NCBI RefSeq assembly: GCF_016652235.1
Contig: NZ_JAEPKU010000038.1
Location: 1-35,169 of the forward strand
Reading direction: 5' to 3'
Source of the DNA: Dysgonomonas sp. Marseille-P4677
GTDB taxonomy: Bacteria > Bacteroidota > Bacteroidia > Bacteroidales > Dysgonomonadaceae
Length of the DNA stretch: 35,169 nucleotides
The notes under the pieces are model-generated. The model was not told the DNA's origin and ran no database searches. It was given only the letters and a program-made list of their open reading frames with translations. The translations under genes were made by a program, and so were the position numbers. Below are positions 34,852 through 35,169 of this stretch, piece by piece. Position 1 is the first letter of the stretch. Each line of letters starts with the position of its first letter.

Positions 34852-35117
34852 ATGGGCTTTTTCTGATAGCATATTCCGGGATCTTTATCTATATAGAGAA
34901 TCTTAGATCATTAATATATAGTCCTTTTATAGATTTAATAACTGAAAAGTTACAAATAAAAGGTATCTAAAAAGTGTTACTTTTATTACTTTTTATAGTC
35001 AGTAGTTATAATGTGGTCTTGTAACAAAAGAAGGTAACAGATAAAGAAATTAGGAAAAAGTTGTCACCTTTGTCACTTTTTATAAGCAAATCCATAAATC
35101 AATTTTTATAGAATATT
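34852..35117 (+). promoter_or_regulatory. Upstream region of the probable transketolase gene, with GTTAC/GTCAC boxes
   Basis: No gene is seen. The region holds a 23-bp imperfect direct repeat (34975-34997 and 35062-35084, 19 of 23 bases equal, both ending CTTTTTATA). GTTAC or GTCAC and their complements occur at 34949, 34976, 35021, 35034, 35064 and 35073. CACCTTTG at 35065-35072 is one base from the -7 consensus TAnnTTTG and lies 45 bp before the start codon. No AraR palindrome is present. Confidence 0.5.
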
Positions 35118-35169
35118 ATGAATTCAATCACCTTACTAAACAAATCGGCGGACAATATCCGTATACTGG
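35118..35169 (+). CDS. Probable transketolase, first 17 codons only
   Basis: The ATG at 35118 opens MNSITLLNKSADNIRIL and runs off the window. The pattern N-K-x-A-D-N-I-R-I-L is the start of Bacteroidales transketolases as I know them, which continue with a SGHPGGAMG motif outside the window. Transketolase uses the D-xylulose 5-phosphate made by AraD, which fits the context. With only 17 residues the call is tentative. Confidence 0.6.
   Translation, partial: MNSITLLNKSADNIRIL

Overview
The window is a Bacteroidota (order Bacteroidales) locus for arabinan and L-arabinose use. The evidence is two tandem SusC/SusD pairs, a hybrid two-component system (HTCS), many SPII lipoproteins, Bacteroidetes-type -7 boxes (TAnnTTTG), few Shine-Dalgarno sequences and AT-rich DNA. 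Codon and base usage look like a low-GC gut genus such as Dysgonomonas or a relative, but the sequence alone does not fix the genus. No rRNA, tRNA, insertion sequence, phage gene or CRISPR array was seen.

Layout. (1) 1-368: non-coding, with a 32-bp direct repeat around a CT tract. (2) 369-1487 (-): a lipoprotein of GH43 fold whose usual catalytic Asp positions look substituted. (3) 1741-8370 (+): the arabinose module, araR (Nudix-fold regulator), then araD, araA, araB and a sodium/sugar symporter. (4) 8556-12761 (-): a full-length HTCS, divergent from (5) 13167-30043 (+), the arabinan PUL: GH51, GH43, a LamG lipoprotein with a duplicated domain, SusC, SusD, SusC, SusD, GH43. (6) 30274-34783 (+): a second AraR-type operon with a sugar O-acetyltransferase, a retaining-type GH97 and a second, different GH51. 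(7) 35118 to the end: the first 17 codons of a probable transketolase.

How it works together (inference from families and context). A surface endo-arabinanase (28160-30043) cuts arabinan. The LamG lipoprotein and the SusC/D pairs bind and import oligosaccharides. In the periplasm the second GH43, both GH51 enzymes and the GH97 release monosaccharides. The symporter brings L-arabinose into the cytoplasm, and AraA, AraB and AraD make D-xylulose 5-phosphate, which transketolase takes into the pentose phosphate pathway. The HTCS probably senses an arabino-oligosaccharide and switches on the 13167-30043 unit; AraR probably senses free arabinose and represses araR, araDAB-symporter and the 30274-34783 operon. 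From memory the order resembles the Bacteroides thetaiotaomicron BT0347-BT0369 region; this was not checked by search.

The most notable signals are: a nearly identical control module at the two AraR-type promoters (two operators exactly 34 bp apart, plus a third shared palindrome about 8 bp upstream); the apparently catalytically degenerate GH43; an intrinsic-terminator-like hairpin between araA and araB; a GH97 plus an acetyltransferase in an arabinose regulon; and a structured leader ahead of the PUL.
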